This document shows, in pieces, positions 21,061-32,974 of a stretch of 64,000 nucleotides of DNA; the stretch's first letter is position 1; each line of letters starts with the position of its first letter. The stretch lies in assembly GCF_947179165.1 (NCBI RefSeq), contig NC_077237.1, positions 84,792,341 to 84,856,340 of the forward strand, read 5' to 3'. The position numbers and the translations under genes are program-made. The DNA is from Solanum dulcamara (Eukaryota > Streptophyta > Magnoliopsida > Solanales > Solanaceae). Below the pieces are notes generated by a model. That model was given only the letters and a program-made list of their open reading frames with translations. It searched no databases and was not told the origin of the DNA.

Positions 21061-21447
21061 TGGTTTTTTAAAAAAAATTACTATACTCAATGTGGTGAGA
21101 TTTGTGAAACTAATCATGTCTTTATGCCTATTATCATAACGTTTAGTGTTCAAGAGCATTTATACTTGATCAGTTTACAGAGAAATAACATTTACCATTA
21201 TAAGATTAGTATTTTCATTTTTTTTGTAACCATAAGCTATAAATATAGAAGCAATAAATTATTTTCATTATATCTGTAAACATAAGAGATGAAAATTTGT
21301 CTCTCTAGCTCAGTCTTCAGGTGAATGAGAGTACAAATGCAACTAGGTACTTAAAAGGTCGATGATTAAAAAAAGGAGAGACCGATGAACTAAGCTTCCG
21401 CTCTGTGCTGGGCCACAAGGGTGTATCGTAACGAAAAATGCAAACTT
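21061..21447. other. 3' flank of DSBA-like copy 2, with SINE piece
   Basis: From about 21145 it resembles the 3' flank of copy 1. At about 21366-21430 lies the 3' half of a TS-type SINE in reverse orientation (AACTAAGCTTCCGCT and GGCCACAAGGGTGTATCGTA), absent from the matching place in copy 1. Confidence 0.6.
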
Positions 21448-22949
21448 TCAGTTCTTCAATTGTCCTGCTGGTGCAAACAATGGATCCATTATTTTTCTCC
21501 ATGCTTTGTAGTCCATTGGTGACCCAGCATCAGGCAGAGGAAACCCGTTTACGAAGAAAAAAGGCGTTCCATATACGCCTTTCACACAACCATACTGCCA
21601 AAATATGTATACACAAATGTAAGTTTTGGCATAGGTGAAAGATATACACACAATGTATAGGGTAATTGAGCTTAATTAGCATACCTTGAAGGAAATTCTT
21701 GTTGCTTGATCAGTTTTGGGGTCAGTAAATCCAGCCTTTACAGCAGCATAATTCGAATTCCCAATTGCATTGGATGTAAATTTTACAATTTCATCTACAA
21801 CAGATGCTTTGGACAAGTTGAAAGTTGCTTTGCCATAAAATTTGTCCTGTTCAACCAGGCACAATTAAAGCCAAAACTATATATATAAAATATATGTCTA
21901 GTAACATAATTTGTTACAGAAGAACGTTTTTCGCGTACAATTTGATAAGTAGTACTCTGTGTAAGTTGTGAATTCAACTAATTCATGTTCTTTCATAGTT
22001 ATAGTTTTGTCATGAATGATGAACAATCAATGGCCTAGTTTTCTATTAGATTCTTGTAAAGCCTGAAAAAGGACAACTGGATGCATGAAGCAATTTGCGT
22101 TCATACAGGATATGGAGAGGGAATGCACCCAAAGGATGTAACGTAGACAGCCTATCCTGAAACAAGCATTAGTAGCTGATTCCACGACTGAGTATTTGTA
22201 TATTAGTCTTGCTTGATTTTCAAAATTCCATAAAGTTTTTTTCAACATATAACATTATCAAGATAGTATAAGCATGTCAAACTTCAAAGCAGAGTTTGTA
22301 AGATCTTTCTTTTAAAATATAGATCAGTTAATCAGTGAATTGTCAAATCTTGGTAACATAGTTTTGCAGAAAAGAAGCCTTAGCGTAACAGGTAAAATTA
22401 TTTTCATGTAACCAGCCTTGTGGAGGTCGTCACATGTTCAAACGGTAAAACACTCTCTTACAGAAATGCATGATAAGACAACGTACAAATAGATTTATAC
22501 CTGTTGATCAAAGAAAGATTCTAGTAATTTGTATGTAGCAGAAGTATTCAACTTATTAATAATGTGCAAAGCTCGCGATGAAATAAATGCATTGTCATGA
22601 TACCTGCAAATTAATTAGAAAAAAAATAAGATGACTATCAATAAGCTAGACTAAAGTTTTAAATGAAATTGAGAAATGAGCATACGTACGGTAAAGGGAA
22701 CGGATGAACAACGAGAGAGATACGAGAACCGTAGTGTTGGAGAGCTAGCTTGAGAGGTGGCCATGAATCTCGACTGTCAGGGCACACCGGATCAAAGAAA
22801 GCCTCAATTAATATAGACTCTTCTTTCGCAATTCTGTTCTGGTACCAAAACCCGTCTTGTTTAGACGGAATTGTAACTTGAGCACTCGCAAAACCAATAA
22901 ATATTACTAGTAAAACAGAATTACAGTACTGGATTTTCCAAAGCTCCAT
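21448..22949 (-). CDS. DSBA-like thioredoxin-fold secreted protein, copy 2 (four exons)
   Basis: Exons read 22949-22690, 22603-22501, 21846-21685 and 21594-21448; all borders are GT-AG and the frame gives 223 residues. The ATG at 22949 was chosen because it aligns with copy 1 (MELWKI). A signal peptide covers about 1-23 (cleavage near ASAQ). Landmarks: ILIEAFFDPVCPD with Cys56, VVHPFPLPYHDNAF, the helical insert, and GVYGTPFFFVNGFPLPD with Thr-cisPro 185-186. The second cysteine is Cys178 (YGCVKG). Exons 2 and 3 have the same lengths as in copy 1 (103 and 162 bp). Intron 1 is only 86 bp, probably the ancestral size. The 5' flank is free of retrotransposons, so this is the better candidate for the normally expressed member. 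Function in the cell is not known to me; family members are annotated as thioredoxin superfamily proteins. Confidence 0.9.
22060..22190 (-). mobile_element. SolS-type SINE remnant, reverse orientation
   Basis: The plus strand shows GGATGCATGAAGCAATTTGCG, CAAAGGATGTAACGTAGACAGCC and AGCATTAGTAGCTGATTCC in the order of a Solanaceae SINE read backwards. The tRNA-like end is lost. Confidence 0.6.
22377..22472 (+). mobile_element. TS-type SINE, 5' (tRNA-like) part
   Basis: Starts GCCTTAGCGTAACAGGTAAA (A-box region) and continues to GTCACATGTTCAAACGG (B-box region) and CTTACAGAAATGCA. This is the tRNA(Lys)-like head of a TS SINE without its 3' domain. Confidence 0.7.
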
Positions 22950-23230
22950 TTCTTGCAATAGATATTTAACTCTGTGTATTTTTCAGATTTTTTTGGACTT
23001 TATATTAAGAAGTGATGTGAAAGAAAAAAAAAGAAGTTAAAGAGGTGATAATGATTTCGGTGGGTCCGCGCCAATTTCAATCTCTTCTGTTTGGTTAGGA
23101 ATGACCGCCGAACTTTGCCGGCAAAGATTGGTAGGCAAAGTTGATAGAAACTCTTCAGCTTCTCCTTTTATACATCCAATTCATAGACGTAGAAAAAAAT
23201 ATTTAAGTTGTGAGATATTTTATAAATTAT
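22950..23230 (-). promoter_or_regulatory. 5' flank and likely promoter of DSBA-like copy 2
   Basis: Shared with copy 1 up to about 23056 (AGAGGTGATAATGAT), then unique. Further out there are GC-richer stretches (GGGTCCGCGCCAATTTC, CCGCCGAACTTTGCCGGC) unlike the AT-rich surroundings. The short inverted repeat TTTGCCGGCAAAG at about 23114-23126 could be a protein-binding site. No TATA box is certain. Confidence 0.4.
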
Positions 23231-24099
23231 AAGAAAATAATTTGTGAAAAAAAATAAAGTGTGAATGATATTTTTGTAAGATGGTAATCAAAAAAGTGTT
23301 ATTCATTTTGAATATGTGGTAATCATTTTTAGTATTGTACTCATGACTATACGGTATAAAATTTCTTACTATAGTAACATGAGTTGCTCCTTTTGATCCA
23401 TGATTTTTTTCCTTATTAGGATTTTCACGTAAAATTCTTGGTGTCATTATTTTTTCCATTTCATTTCTATTATTTTGACCATTTATATTTTTGTGTTTGT
23501 CCGCGTTTTCCCAACAGTTGATGAAAATTGTTGATTTTAATTATAGTGCCAACATCTATCTAATTATAAGAAAGAATATAATTCAATTGTTTTAAGATTT
23601 AAATTAGACGCTATGATTTTTTTCACATGTATATATCATGAATATCGATTAACTTTTTTGTATTGAATAATAAGTTTTTATTCTCCTTATATGATTTTGA
23701 ACAATCCTGATTAATCAGTTAGATGCAATAGTCATTTCTTAGGAGTGCCGAAGCTAGAAGCCAAAGTACAAATTTGGTCGTAATTTTAGTTCTAAATCGC
23801 TAAATATGTATAGCGAAATTAAATTTAAAATTCTTTACTAATATTTGATGCCGTTATTTTAAGTTTTAAAATTTTAAAATTTTAAAATTTTAAATTCAAA
23901 AATTAACTTTGGCTCCGCTATATAGTATGATGGATAAGCAAAAGATAGTGGCAATGACGATGATAGACAAAAAGTAGGCCAAACGTAACGAAAACGCTAA
24001 AACTTGATGACAAAAAGTTGACGTTAAGTATAACCAACTTTTGAAAAAGGTCATGTTCTGTTGAAAAAACTTTGTTAGAATTGCTTTTCTATTTGAAAA
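23231..24099. other. AT-rich intergenic DNA
   Basis: No gene seen. A short tandem TTTTAAAA run occurs at about 23862-23896, next to a piece (TAACTTTGGCTCCGCTATATAG) that recalls the end of a dispersed plant repeat. Confidence 0.5.
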
Positions 24100-24390
24100 G
24101 ATTATCTCTTTTTTAAGAGATGAGTGATGTTTTTAATAGAATTTGGGCAATTTTTATTTTTTGAGCTAGTTTTTAAGTTTAAGTTAGATCCATTCCATTT
24201 CTTATTTTTCGATATTCATTTTTTTTATTAAAATTGTCCACGCACCAAATGTTCGATTGTGGATGTGGGAATCCTGCATCTATGGTTTAAGGAAGGGATT
24301 TTTTTAATATGATTTGGACAATTCTCACTTCTTGAAGTAAAGTTCACATTTAGGTTAGATTCAAAATTCATTTCTTTATGAAGGTAATCT
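24100..24390. repeat. Degenerate TRIM-like direct repeat
   Basis: Two blocks share the order TTTGGGCAATTTTTATTTTTTG / TTTGGACAATTCTCACTTCTTG followed by a purine-rich AGTTTAAGTTAGATCCATTCC / ACATTTAGGTTAGATTCAAAA stretch. The separating part has CAAATGTTCGATTGTGGATG. It resembles the TRIM at 30466 but is more decayed. Confidence 0.5.
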
Positions 24391-25128
24391 AAATAAATAA
24401 GTGTTTTTTTTTTTTTGGAAAAGCTACTCTGTTTGCCTTCTTAGCAACATGTCATCAAGAATACATAACTATCAGCATTTGGTAAATTTTTAGTCAAGTT
24501 AAGATTAAAGATGATTTGGAGTGAAAAAAATCAAACCTAGAAAACGCATGATATGCAAATATCATATTGTATATGTTTATATCACATTATATATCATGTA
24601 TATCAGTATATAACACATGGATTTTCATAACATACCAAAAAACAATTTTTGATGAATATACACAGATATACATGATATAATATACAGTGAGAATAAATTT
24701 ATATATACATGAGGATACATACGGGATATAGTGGGAAACACATAGATTGAGTCATCTTCAACCTCGAATTTTAACCTGAAATTCATCTCAAATAATCTTC
24801 AAACACCTTTGCAATTAATATTTAAGCTTCATAACTAGATATTTTCAACAAATATGATATCACCCAATCGAAATAAATAACGAAATCAAATAAGTTGAAA
24901 CAAGCATAGTATTCTTAAATGGTACTTTTCATGTCCTTAAGAGACTTTTGGGAGAAATTTGAGAAGGTGTTTAGGAAAACGAAATAAATATTATATAGTT
25001 ATTGAATGCGTTTAGTAAGTGATAATAGATATTGAAAAAATCTAAATTTGACGCAAGTTAATTTGAACACCTCTTTTATAAAAATAATTGTGTGGGTAAC
25101 TTGTTAAAACAAATTATATTACTATGAT

Positions 25129-25867
25129 TAGTGGTATACAAGTCAAACCGTCAAGTCAAATCGAACTGTCGAACCAAATCAAACCGACAAAAAAAGTCAA
25201 CTTGTGATTTGGTTTGATTGGTTTGGCGTTGAAAAAAATAAATCAATCATTGTTGATTTGGTTTGGTATTAATAGAAAAAAAGTCAAACTGAATCCAAAC
25301 CAAACCGACATAATACATATATAATTTCATTTTTCTTATACACAATAGAATATTTATTATAATATGCTTTGTAAGTATTTTTTAAAATTAGTTTATAACT
25401 TTCAATGTTTACATATATTATTTCATATTTTGGCTTGTAATATGACTAAAAAATTGACATGTGTTGTATGTTTTCGTGAGTTTTTGATTTGTTTTCTTAA
25501 GACATGTCTTGAAGATGACATTGTACATCTTATTTTTCTTGATTTTATTTATTCAAGTGTCTTTGAGATGTCATTAAGCAATATAATCACACGATCAATG
25601 GAGCAACCTTCAATTGAGAACTTCAAGTGCGGCATTAAATCACACGATCAAGGGAACAACCTCTTCAATTTAATCTAATTTTCAATCATGGTGTTAATAG
25701 TAAAAAAACCAAAAAACCGAGAACACCGGAAGAACCGACTAAAACCGAAACCGATAAAACCGACATTAGATTGGTTTGATTTGGTTTATAAGTTTAATAA
25801 ACCGACATAATTGAATTAATTATTTTTTAATGAAAAACCAAACCAAACCGACTTATGTACACCCCTA
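25129..25867. mobile_element. hAT-type non-autonomous transposon, 739 bp
   Basis: Ends TAGTGGTATACAAGTC and, from the right, TAGGGGTGTACATAAGTC. Perfect 8-bp target duplication ACTATGAT at 25121-25128 and 25868-25875. Subterminal regions are packed with AACCAAACCGAC / TTGGTTTGGTTT motifs in both orientations, which is typical of hAT-derived elements with many transposase-binding sites. A 104-codon open frame inside (25364-25678) has no recognised homology and is probably chance. Confidence 0.85.
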
Positions 25868-25875
25868 ACTATGAT

Positions 25876-27391
25876 TGTGATACTTCTATACACCATCAAC
25901 ACAAAAAATTTAAATTCAATCCACAATAGGCTGTCTGAACTTTCCTTTGAAGTTTTAGAGGAGGTGTACATAGAGATGCATAAAATTGCACGTTTTGGGT
26001 TTTCAATTGGCTGATCTTTATTTTTTGCCTTATAAACAATAGAACTTATGCCTAGTACAACATAAGTTCTTAAAAAAGTGAAGTCATTTCTCGCATAATT
26101 TGTATGATATTATGAAACAAAAATATAAATTTATGCCTCGTAAAAGAATTATTTGTTATGATAGACATAAATTAAAGACCCATAATGATAAGCTAGTGGT
26201 CAGTCTTTATACACATTAGTCATTTCAGGCCATTTCTAGGAATGGCCCATTTCTTAGCTATTTTCATGGCCCAATATAATTTTCTTAAGGGTCTATTATT
26301 GAATAATTACTTACGTGTATACTTTTGTATATTATTGCTTTCAAATTGGTATAGTTGAGACTAATAATTGCCTACGTGTATACTCACCACGTAACTATCA
26401 ATACATTAATTGTTATGATATTCACGTCTTCTTTTATTTTTATTTTTATTTTTACTTTTTAAATTAAATTATCGCTCTTCATTATCCTTTTGTATATATA
26501 CACAAACTTTAAGTGTTTCTATACATTACCTATACTTTAATTGTTTATAGTAGGTTTTTTGTTCATCATTCACTGAAACAAATTAAAGAAGGACAAATTC
26601 TATCGATAATAATTATAATATTTGTCGTGCTAATCAATTTGATGATGAATTATTAAAATATCTTATTAATTATAAGTTATTTAGCGAAAGGTTAGTGAAG
26701 AATTTTTGTAACTAATTCCTATTTTTCTTTATTGTGGTTGGATTATCATCAAATTAGATTAATATATTTCATCTATTTGTTATTACAAATCGTTTTAATT
26801 TGATGGTATAAGAGGAGTATATTATTAAAGTTGAATTTCTTTCCTAAAGATAGATTTGAACAAAGATTGCTTACTTGTATGCCACCACGTCACCACCCAA
26901 TCCTTTCTTATATTATTCAATCCAATTGGAGACTTTAATCAAATTATTGGTCAAGGTCACTACTTTTACTTTCCTTTTTCTTTTTTTTCTTTTTTTAGTT
27001 TTGACGTTTGATTAATTTTAATTCACGTCAGAAAGTTTCACTTCAAAAATAAAATATCTTTATAAAAAACGACTCCATATTCCAGACTTAATTCAAATTT
27101 TTTAATTAAGAATAAAAAATTACATATCATTCTACCGTAATCTTTGATCACACTACTTTTACTTTTCATTCCATCAAAAGGATTCAACTTTTTATTCCTT
27201 TCTCTAAAGGAAAAAAGGACAATACGCTCGTCGCAAAGATAATTATTTGTGTCTCTTTTTATCCCCTCCTCCTTTTACTTTCTTCCTTTGATTCAATCTA
27301 AAATTTAGATATTTAATTATTAGATGTACAAATAAATTCTTATATTAATAGTTCTATTATTAAAAAGATTGATAAGCTCCAAGTATAGGGA
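25876..27391. other. AT-rich intergenic DNA
   Basis: No gene recognised. 26997-27160 resembles the other degenerate SINE-like copies described at 28193 (order TTTTAATTCACGTC, AAAAATAAAATATC, CCGTAATCTTTGATCAC). Confidence 0.45.
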
Positions 27392-27633
27392 GATGGTATA
27401 GTGATAGTGAACAAGTAGACACACGAATTTTACGTGGCATAATTCACATAGGACACCACGTAGGACGCAAATAGAACACATATGTTTACTTGTTAAACTT
27501 TATACAAGTTTAAGTATCTACTTGTTCACATCCAAAGTTGAAGGATATAAATACAAGTTAACGTCAAGTTAAAGGGCAAATTTATATATTATGCCAAAGA
27601 TTATTAGTATAGAGTGATGGTATAGTGATAGTG
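27392..27633. mobile_element. Truncated MITE between 18-bp direct repeats
   Basis: GATGGTATAGTGATAGTG occurs at 27392-27409 and 27616-27633. Between them is the right part of a foldback MITE: the arms ACAAGTAGACAC / GTATCTACTTGTTC and the end GCAAATTTATATATTATGCC, similar in style to the MITE in intron 2 of DSBA-like copy 1. The left terminal repeat is missing. Confidence 0.6.
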
Positions 27634-28192
27634 TAGTGCTCGGTTTATTACCTTTATCATGTCAAACATAGCTTTGTACTAATTGAACGAAAACCAGAAT
27701 TATAGGCGCCACACAATGAATCTCATAAATTGATCCGTGGATTGCGGTTATGGGCGATAAAGAACTTAGTTTGAGGAAACACGTGGAATTTAGTTCGAGC
27801 AATTGTTGGATTTGCAAACATATAGTTCAACACTAGCTGGTTGTTGAAAAAATTAAAAAACTACATATAATCAAAGTATGGGACTACTGCTAATTGCTAG
27901 CGTGAGATCTTTTCGTGGAAATCGTGCAAAACTTAAAACTGATAGTATCACGTTATATTAAGAGTATTTTTATGTTTTCTTAGCTCAATATTATAAACTA
28001 TTCAAGGGGACCAATGAACTAAACCTATTCCATCTAATCCTTCTTCCTTCGTGTAGATAAGGACGATGTCAATCTAGAATAAGTTAATATGTGGCAACAC
28101 AAGTTGGAAAGGACCAATAATATAGTGCGTCTAATCCATTAACAGTTGATATATTATTACCTATATCATTTTTTTACTTTTTTGTTTCCCGC

Positions 28193-28322
28193 TCAGTATC
28201 GGAGTTCGTAGAATTCTGATTAAATTCGGATCGTATATTATAAAATTCATTCGAAAATAACGCTTTCAACAAAATTTTCTCTATATTCAGGACTCGAATT
28301 CGAAAACTCTAGTTAAGAACAA
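28193..28322 (+). repeat. Degenerate SINE-like dispersed repeat
   Basis: Shows the order GTATCGGAGTTCGTAGAATTC, AAATTCGGATCGTATATTA and GGACTCGAATTCGAAAACTC. Related decayed copies appear at about 26997-27160, 32470-32566 (reverse), 36985-37178 and 41993-42080 (reverse). The stretch GGACTCGAATTCGAAAAC resembles a tRNA B box, so a tRNA-derived SINE is likely. Confidence 0.5.
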
Positions 28323-28330
28323 TCCATGTT

Positions 28331-28550
28331 GATCAATAAAGTGCATACTTCAATTTATTTGATATTCTATAGCAAAAAGAACGACATGATTATGGTATTC
28401 CTATACCATCACTTATAAACAATTACAAAATGGATTATTCTTTTCTAAGGAGATACAGGCAGCTTTCTCCCTTTTTATCAGTTTCATGATCAATAAAGTG
28501 CATACTTCAATTTATTTGATATTCTATAGCAAAAAGAACGATATGATTAT
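28331..28550. repeat. Partial tandem duplication, 157-bp spacing
   Basis: GATCAATAAAGTGCATACTT and the following 43 bases occur at 28331-28393 and again at 28488-28550 with one or two changes. The identity is far above the background, so the duplication is recent. Confidence 0.85.
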
Positions 28551-28560
28551 TGTGGCTGAC

Positions 28561-30465
28561 ATATATATATATATATATGGACACCATTGGCTGCTCTGAC
28601 ACTCATTCCAATTTCCAACATTAACTTTTTTTTCTTAATATCCGTATTAAAATTCGATTCATGAAATCTACCTTAACAACAATGAGTCTATACATAAAAC
28701 TTGAGCATGAAATCTATGATTAAACTCTAAGCATTCATATAGGTCATGATCATTATCGTGTAAAAATAGATGTGCAAATACCTTTACTTTTAGTAGTAGT
28801 AGCTAGAGTCATAACTTTTATTGAAATTATCATGCATTTTATTTTTTTTAAAATTGTAAATTGTAATATACATGTCTCAAATTTTTTGAAGAAAGGATAT
28901 CGTCTGAACCCTTGCTTCCATCTGGCTCCATCCAAGTTTTTAGATCAATTCACTTTTCAGAAATTATTTGTATGGATATATCTTTTAATTTGTTACTTTT
29001 CTTCATTCGAAGTTGATTCTTTATGTCACATTATTATACTATGTGGTGCATAGTGTAAAGAAATAGATCTTGTAGTTTCCGTAACTACAAAAATTAATTC
29101 AAAAGAAAAAAGTATTGTTCAAGATCATATAAAAATTATATAAAGAAATAAATTAATTTGATGACAATGGAGCATTCATTTAAATTTCTGACTCCATCAG
29201 GGATGATTCATAATATGTTTGAGAGTCGACTTGGTTAATTATTTTTAGTAGGTATCGATTTTTAATTTTTAAACTACTTACATACTTGTAAATTACATAT
29301 AAAAGTAATTAGCTTGCTTAAGTTCCCTTTATTTATTTATCTTAATTGCTCATTAAAAAAGTTACATATATAACCCTTTTTTTTCAGATTGAAGATAAGG
29401 TGATTGAGACACAACATACGATATATATTGTGATCATGAGCAAATGCAAGTACATGAAAAATATTTATAATATATATGGTGAAGTAAATATATATATATA
29501 TATATTAATATCATTTTGGATATTTTTACATATTATTATAGTTTGTGAATGAAAGAATCAAATCAGACAGTTGAAGACGAGGATATAACAACATTAATAA
29601 CATTATCAGTACTACAAGTGGGTGTTGTTTAAAAGAGGGTAATGATATTAATAATTAATGATTGAAAAGAGAAAAGACAAATAACAAAAGGAAATTGATG
29701 GAGACTTTACATTTTTGTGATAACAACTAAGCAAAAAGCACTACGTAGTTTAAATGTCTTTAATTTGATCTAATTTAGACGCGTAACTACAATTTTAAGT
29801 TTTTGGATTATGAATTTTTGAGAAGGTAGCTTACTAAAATTTGGAAAAATTATTTATACATATTAATAGAAACGAATTTAAAATTTAAAGTTTATAATTT
29901 TTGTAATTATATCAAATACAATAATAATTGCGTTCACAATTAAATATTTATATTTTTTAATGTATAATACAAAAGTATGAACAAAAGTTGCTAAATCTCT
30001 CGAAAATACCCTTAAATATTAAATGAATTATTAAACTTAAATACAAAATCTAAGTAAAAGTTATTGGTTTTGCTGAACCTGCGAGCAAAATTATGGGTGC
30101 GTTTGATGGAAAGTGTTTTATAATTTTTTCATGCTCTATTGATCAGTTTTTTTGAGAAACATTTTCTTTTAAAAACAAGTTCCTTTAAAATAAGAAAAAT
30201 AATTTTCTTAATACAAGTAGAATTTCCAGGAGTGACATTCACATAATTGTGTTCTCCCCATCCTTTTAACGCACTTCATTTTCACCTCACTTCCATAGGC
30301 CATTGCCCCATTCCCCACCACTCCACGACCATAGCCTCTACTCCCAGCTCTCACATATTTGTCTAGATTATATACAAATAATTTTAGAATAATTTTTTGT
30401 ACTTATATATCGAATATAAGAAAATAAATAAGACATTCACTAATTTTTCTCTACAATGAACATAT
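28561..30465. other. AT-rich intergenic DNA
   Basis: Short (TA)n runs at 28561-28578 and about 29489-29505. No gene supported; open frames of 60-93 codons here have no recognised features. Confidence 0.5.
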
Positions 30466-30748
30466 TAGAGTGGGTTAAAGTCTCATATTGGTTGGGGAAT
30501 AGACTGACAGTCCTGCTTATAAGGACTTGGACAATTCTCCCTTCATAAATTAGTTTTTGAGGTTGAGTTAGACACAAATATCATATCTTTAAATGATATC
30601 AGAGTCAAATTTATGATTGTTTGGACTCCCAATCCATACTTCAATTGAATTTAGGCGTAAAAAAAATATTTAAGTGAATTAAAATCCATATTAATTAAAA
30701 AATAAATCAATAATCTACTTATATAGATTTAAACACTCCTCCAAGCTA
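30466..30748 (+). mobile_element. TRIM-like mini retrotransposon
   Basis: The left terminal repeat (GTGGGTTAAAGTCTCATATTG to about 30590) contains CTTATAAGGACTTGGACAATTC. Directly after it ATGATATCAGAGTCAAA (30592-30608) resembles an iMet primer site, with ATATCAGAG for GTATCAGAG. A second, more decayed terminal repeat follows (GTGAATTAAAATCCATATTA, 30675 to 30748). No coding capacity; order and size fit a TRIM. Confidence 0.65.
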
Positions 30749-32974
30749 TCTTTTAGCCGTAGAAGTGTGGTAAGCGTCAGTACATTGAAGTTTTGTACTG
30801 TTCCTTGACCTTCAAGACAGGCTATTTACACTGACAGCAGCCACCAACTTTTTATTTTCCCTGTCTCATCTATTCTTTCTTTTTCTTCTTTGGTTTTTCT
30901 CATTGGCTTCATATTTTGGAGTATATATTCCATTGTATTATATCTGCCTATTTTTATATATTGGTCCGGCTATATGAACTCGAATAGTTGATTGATTATC
31001 TAAATTTTTATTTTATTGATAAAAGTTCAATTCTTATTCTTATAATCATGGGTGGAACCAATTTTGGGCTAGGTGGTTCATTTGAACGTATTTTGTTCGA
31101 TGAAAAAAATATACTTTTTATATATAATTAAAATTATGTTTAACTCTATTAGTTAGTATATTTACTGTTTCATATTTTTAGCTGAGTAAAAATTCTGAAC
31201 CCGCCATTATTTATTTGATCTTTCTATATATTATAATTATTACTTGTGATTTTTCTATAAAAAGGGGCCTATCTTGTCTAGCTCTTCCCCTTGCTCTAGG
31301 GTGCTAATGAGATTTAATTTATAGTATGGGTATTATGATTTAATTTGGGAATATTATTGGTAGTTGAAATTGCTGAGATATTGTAATTAAATTATTGGAT
31401 TAATATCCATGATATAATTGGTTGCACTATAGCATAGAACCAGAGTAATGAAATAGAAGTGGGGTTCAAGTCAATCGATTACCAATATATTCATCCATTC
31501 GATATATATTAACATAATGTATATACAATAATCATCACGATATAATTTAGTGATAGAAGCATAATTAGTTTTATTATTCCTTTAGTATATAGTTAAAGGG
31601 TCCTTCCATTTGATTTGTATTTCCACTATCAAAAACATTGTTTACTAATGGATATATCTATTGAGTTTTAATCATCTAGCTCTTGACCATTGCCATTTAT
31701 TAGTTCAATAGGCTAATAATTTCTCACTTGTACATTTGTGATCCTTAACATGTCTACGTAACTATTTTCTCTGTAGAATAATTAAATGATATATATTTGG
31801 TATTTCTCCAATCCATACTATATAGTCTTAATTATGCTACCTTTGACCCTATTGATTTACAAATTACAAGTAGGACAAGTAGGTTGTTGTGGTTTAATGC
31901 CATGAAAATCTTATGAGTTGTGTGACTTGTGACTTGTAGAGGGACATCACAATCAGAGCAGAGCCACCATTATAGTTACGAGTTCGACAATATTTAATAA
32001 TTTTAATTTAAATTATAGTTTATTTAAAACGTAATAAACAAAAAGAATTATGGTCCAGATCGAACCTATAAAATTAAATATTATGAATCCACGTACTCTT
32101 ATCATAATCATAATTTCCCCACACACCCTCTTGCAAGTATTAATTTCAACAGTTGGCGTAATGACTATTGTTTTTCCCCTCATAATTTTCTTTCAATAAA
32201 GTAAAGTATATGCAGCCAAAAATAGATTTTAAAAGAAGCACATCTAAAAGAATTTTAGCCATAAATTTTATGAATCCTAAACAAAGACGTATTGTAGTTT
32301 TTAAGATGCTAAATCTTGAATAATTGCTTAGTTGAGGAAGATAATATTTCTCAAATGCATTAAATTGGTAATACAAGTCCAATTCATTTAGCTATAGTTA
32401 AATCAGTTTAAGTTATATATTGTTAATTTAATCAAAGGCGGCCTCAATTTTAAAATTTTGAATATGATTTTTTTTTTAATAGAGAGTACTTTTTTCGAAT
32501 AGATCTTATATGACACGAATTTAAATTAATCATGTTCCAATATGAATATCATCAAACATCGCCTAAAAAACTTATAAAAGAAGAAGATATGAAATAAAAA
32601 TGATGGCTCATATGTTGATCATCTGATTGCAATCAATTCATCAATTATAGAAATGATGCTTCTTTTTTGTCAAAATAACTAAAAGATAGTTCCACTATGA
32701 TATTATGTCACATTATGTCATGGATTGGGTCACATTCATCTTTAATTTGATAGTATAAAGTATAAACGTTAAATTCTATCCAAATATATTTACCTAGGTG
32801 TAATGTTGTTAAATTTTATTTTCCTTTTGTCTTTTCATTTGATTGTACTAGACGGAATCTCAAAGCTTCACTAAGTTCCTCACAGAGTACCCTAGGGCCT
32901 GTCAACAAAAATAAATAATAGTATAGTTTTTATATGCATATGCTGATATCTGTGTGTTCTTTTTCATACTATTT
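30749..32974. other. AT-rich intergenic DNA with scattered repeat remnants
   Basis: 31050-31210 is a decayed dispersed repeat (GGTGGAACCAATTTTGGG to AAAATTCTGAACCCGCC), reminiscent of a common Solanum repeat ending near CTGGCTCCGCC. 32470-32566 is a reverse copy of the SINE-like repeat of 28193. No gene is supported. Confidence 0.45.

Larger units (their letters stand above)
21847..22500 (-). other. Intron 2 of DSBA-like copy 2, with two SINE remnants
   Basis: Donor CAACAG|GTATAA and acceptor TTGAACAG|GACAAA. It carries SINE remnants at about 22060-22190 and 22377-22472 but not the Mutator MITE found in the same intron of copy 1. Confidence 0.75.

Noticed and set aside
22950..22958. Upstream start giving MQE before MELW in DSBA-like copy 2
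   Set aside because: That codon is TTG, not ATG, and copy 1 has no matching start; ATG 22949 is preferred.
25364..25678. 104-codon open frame inside the hAT-type element
   Set aside because: AT-rich, hydrophobic, no transposase motif and no homology I recognise; likely chance.
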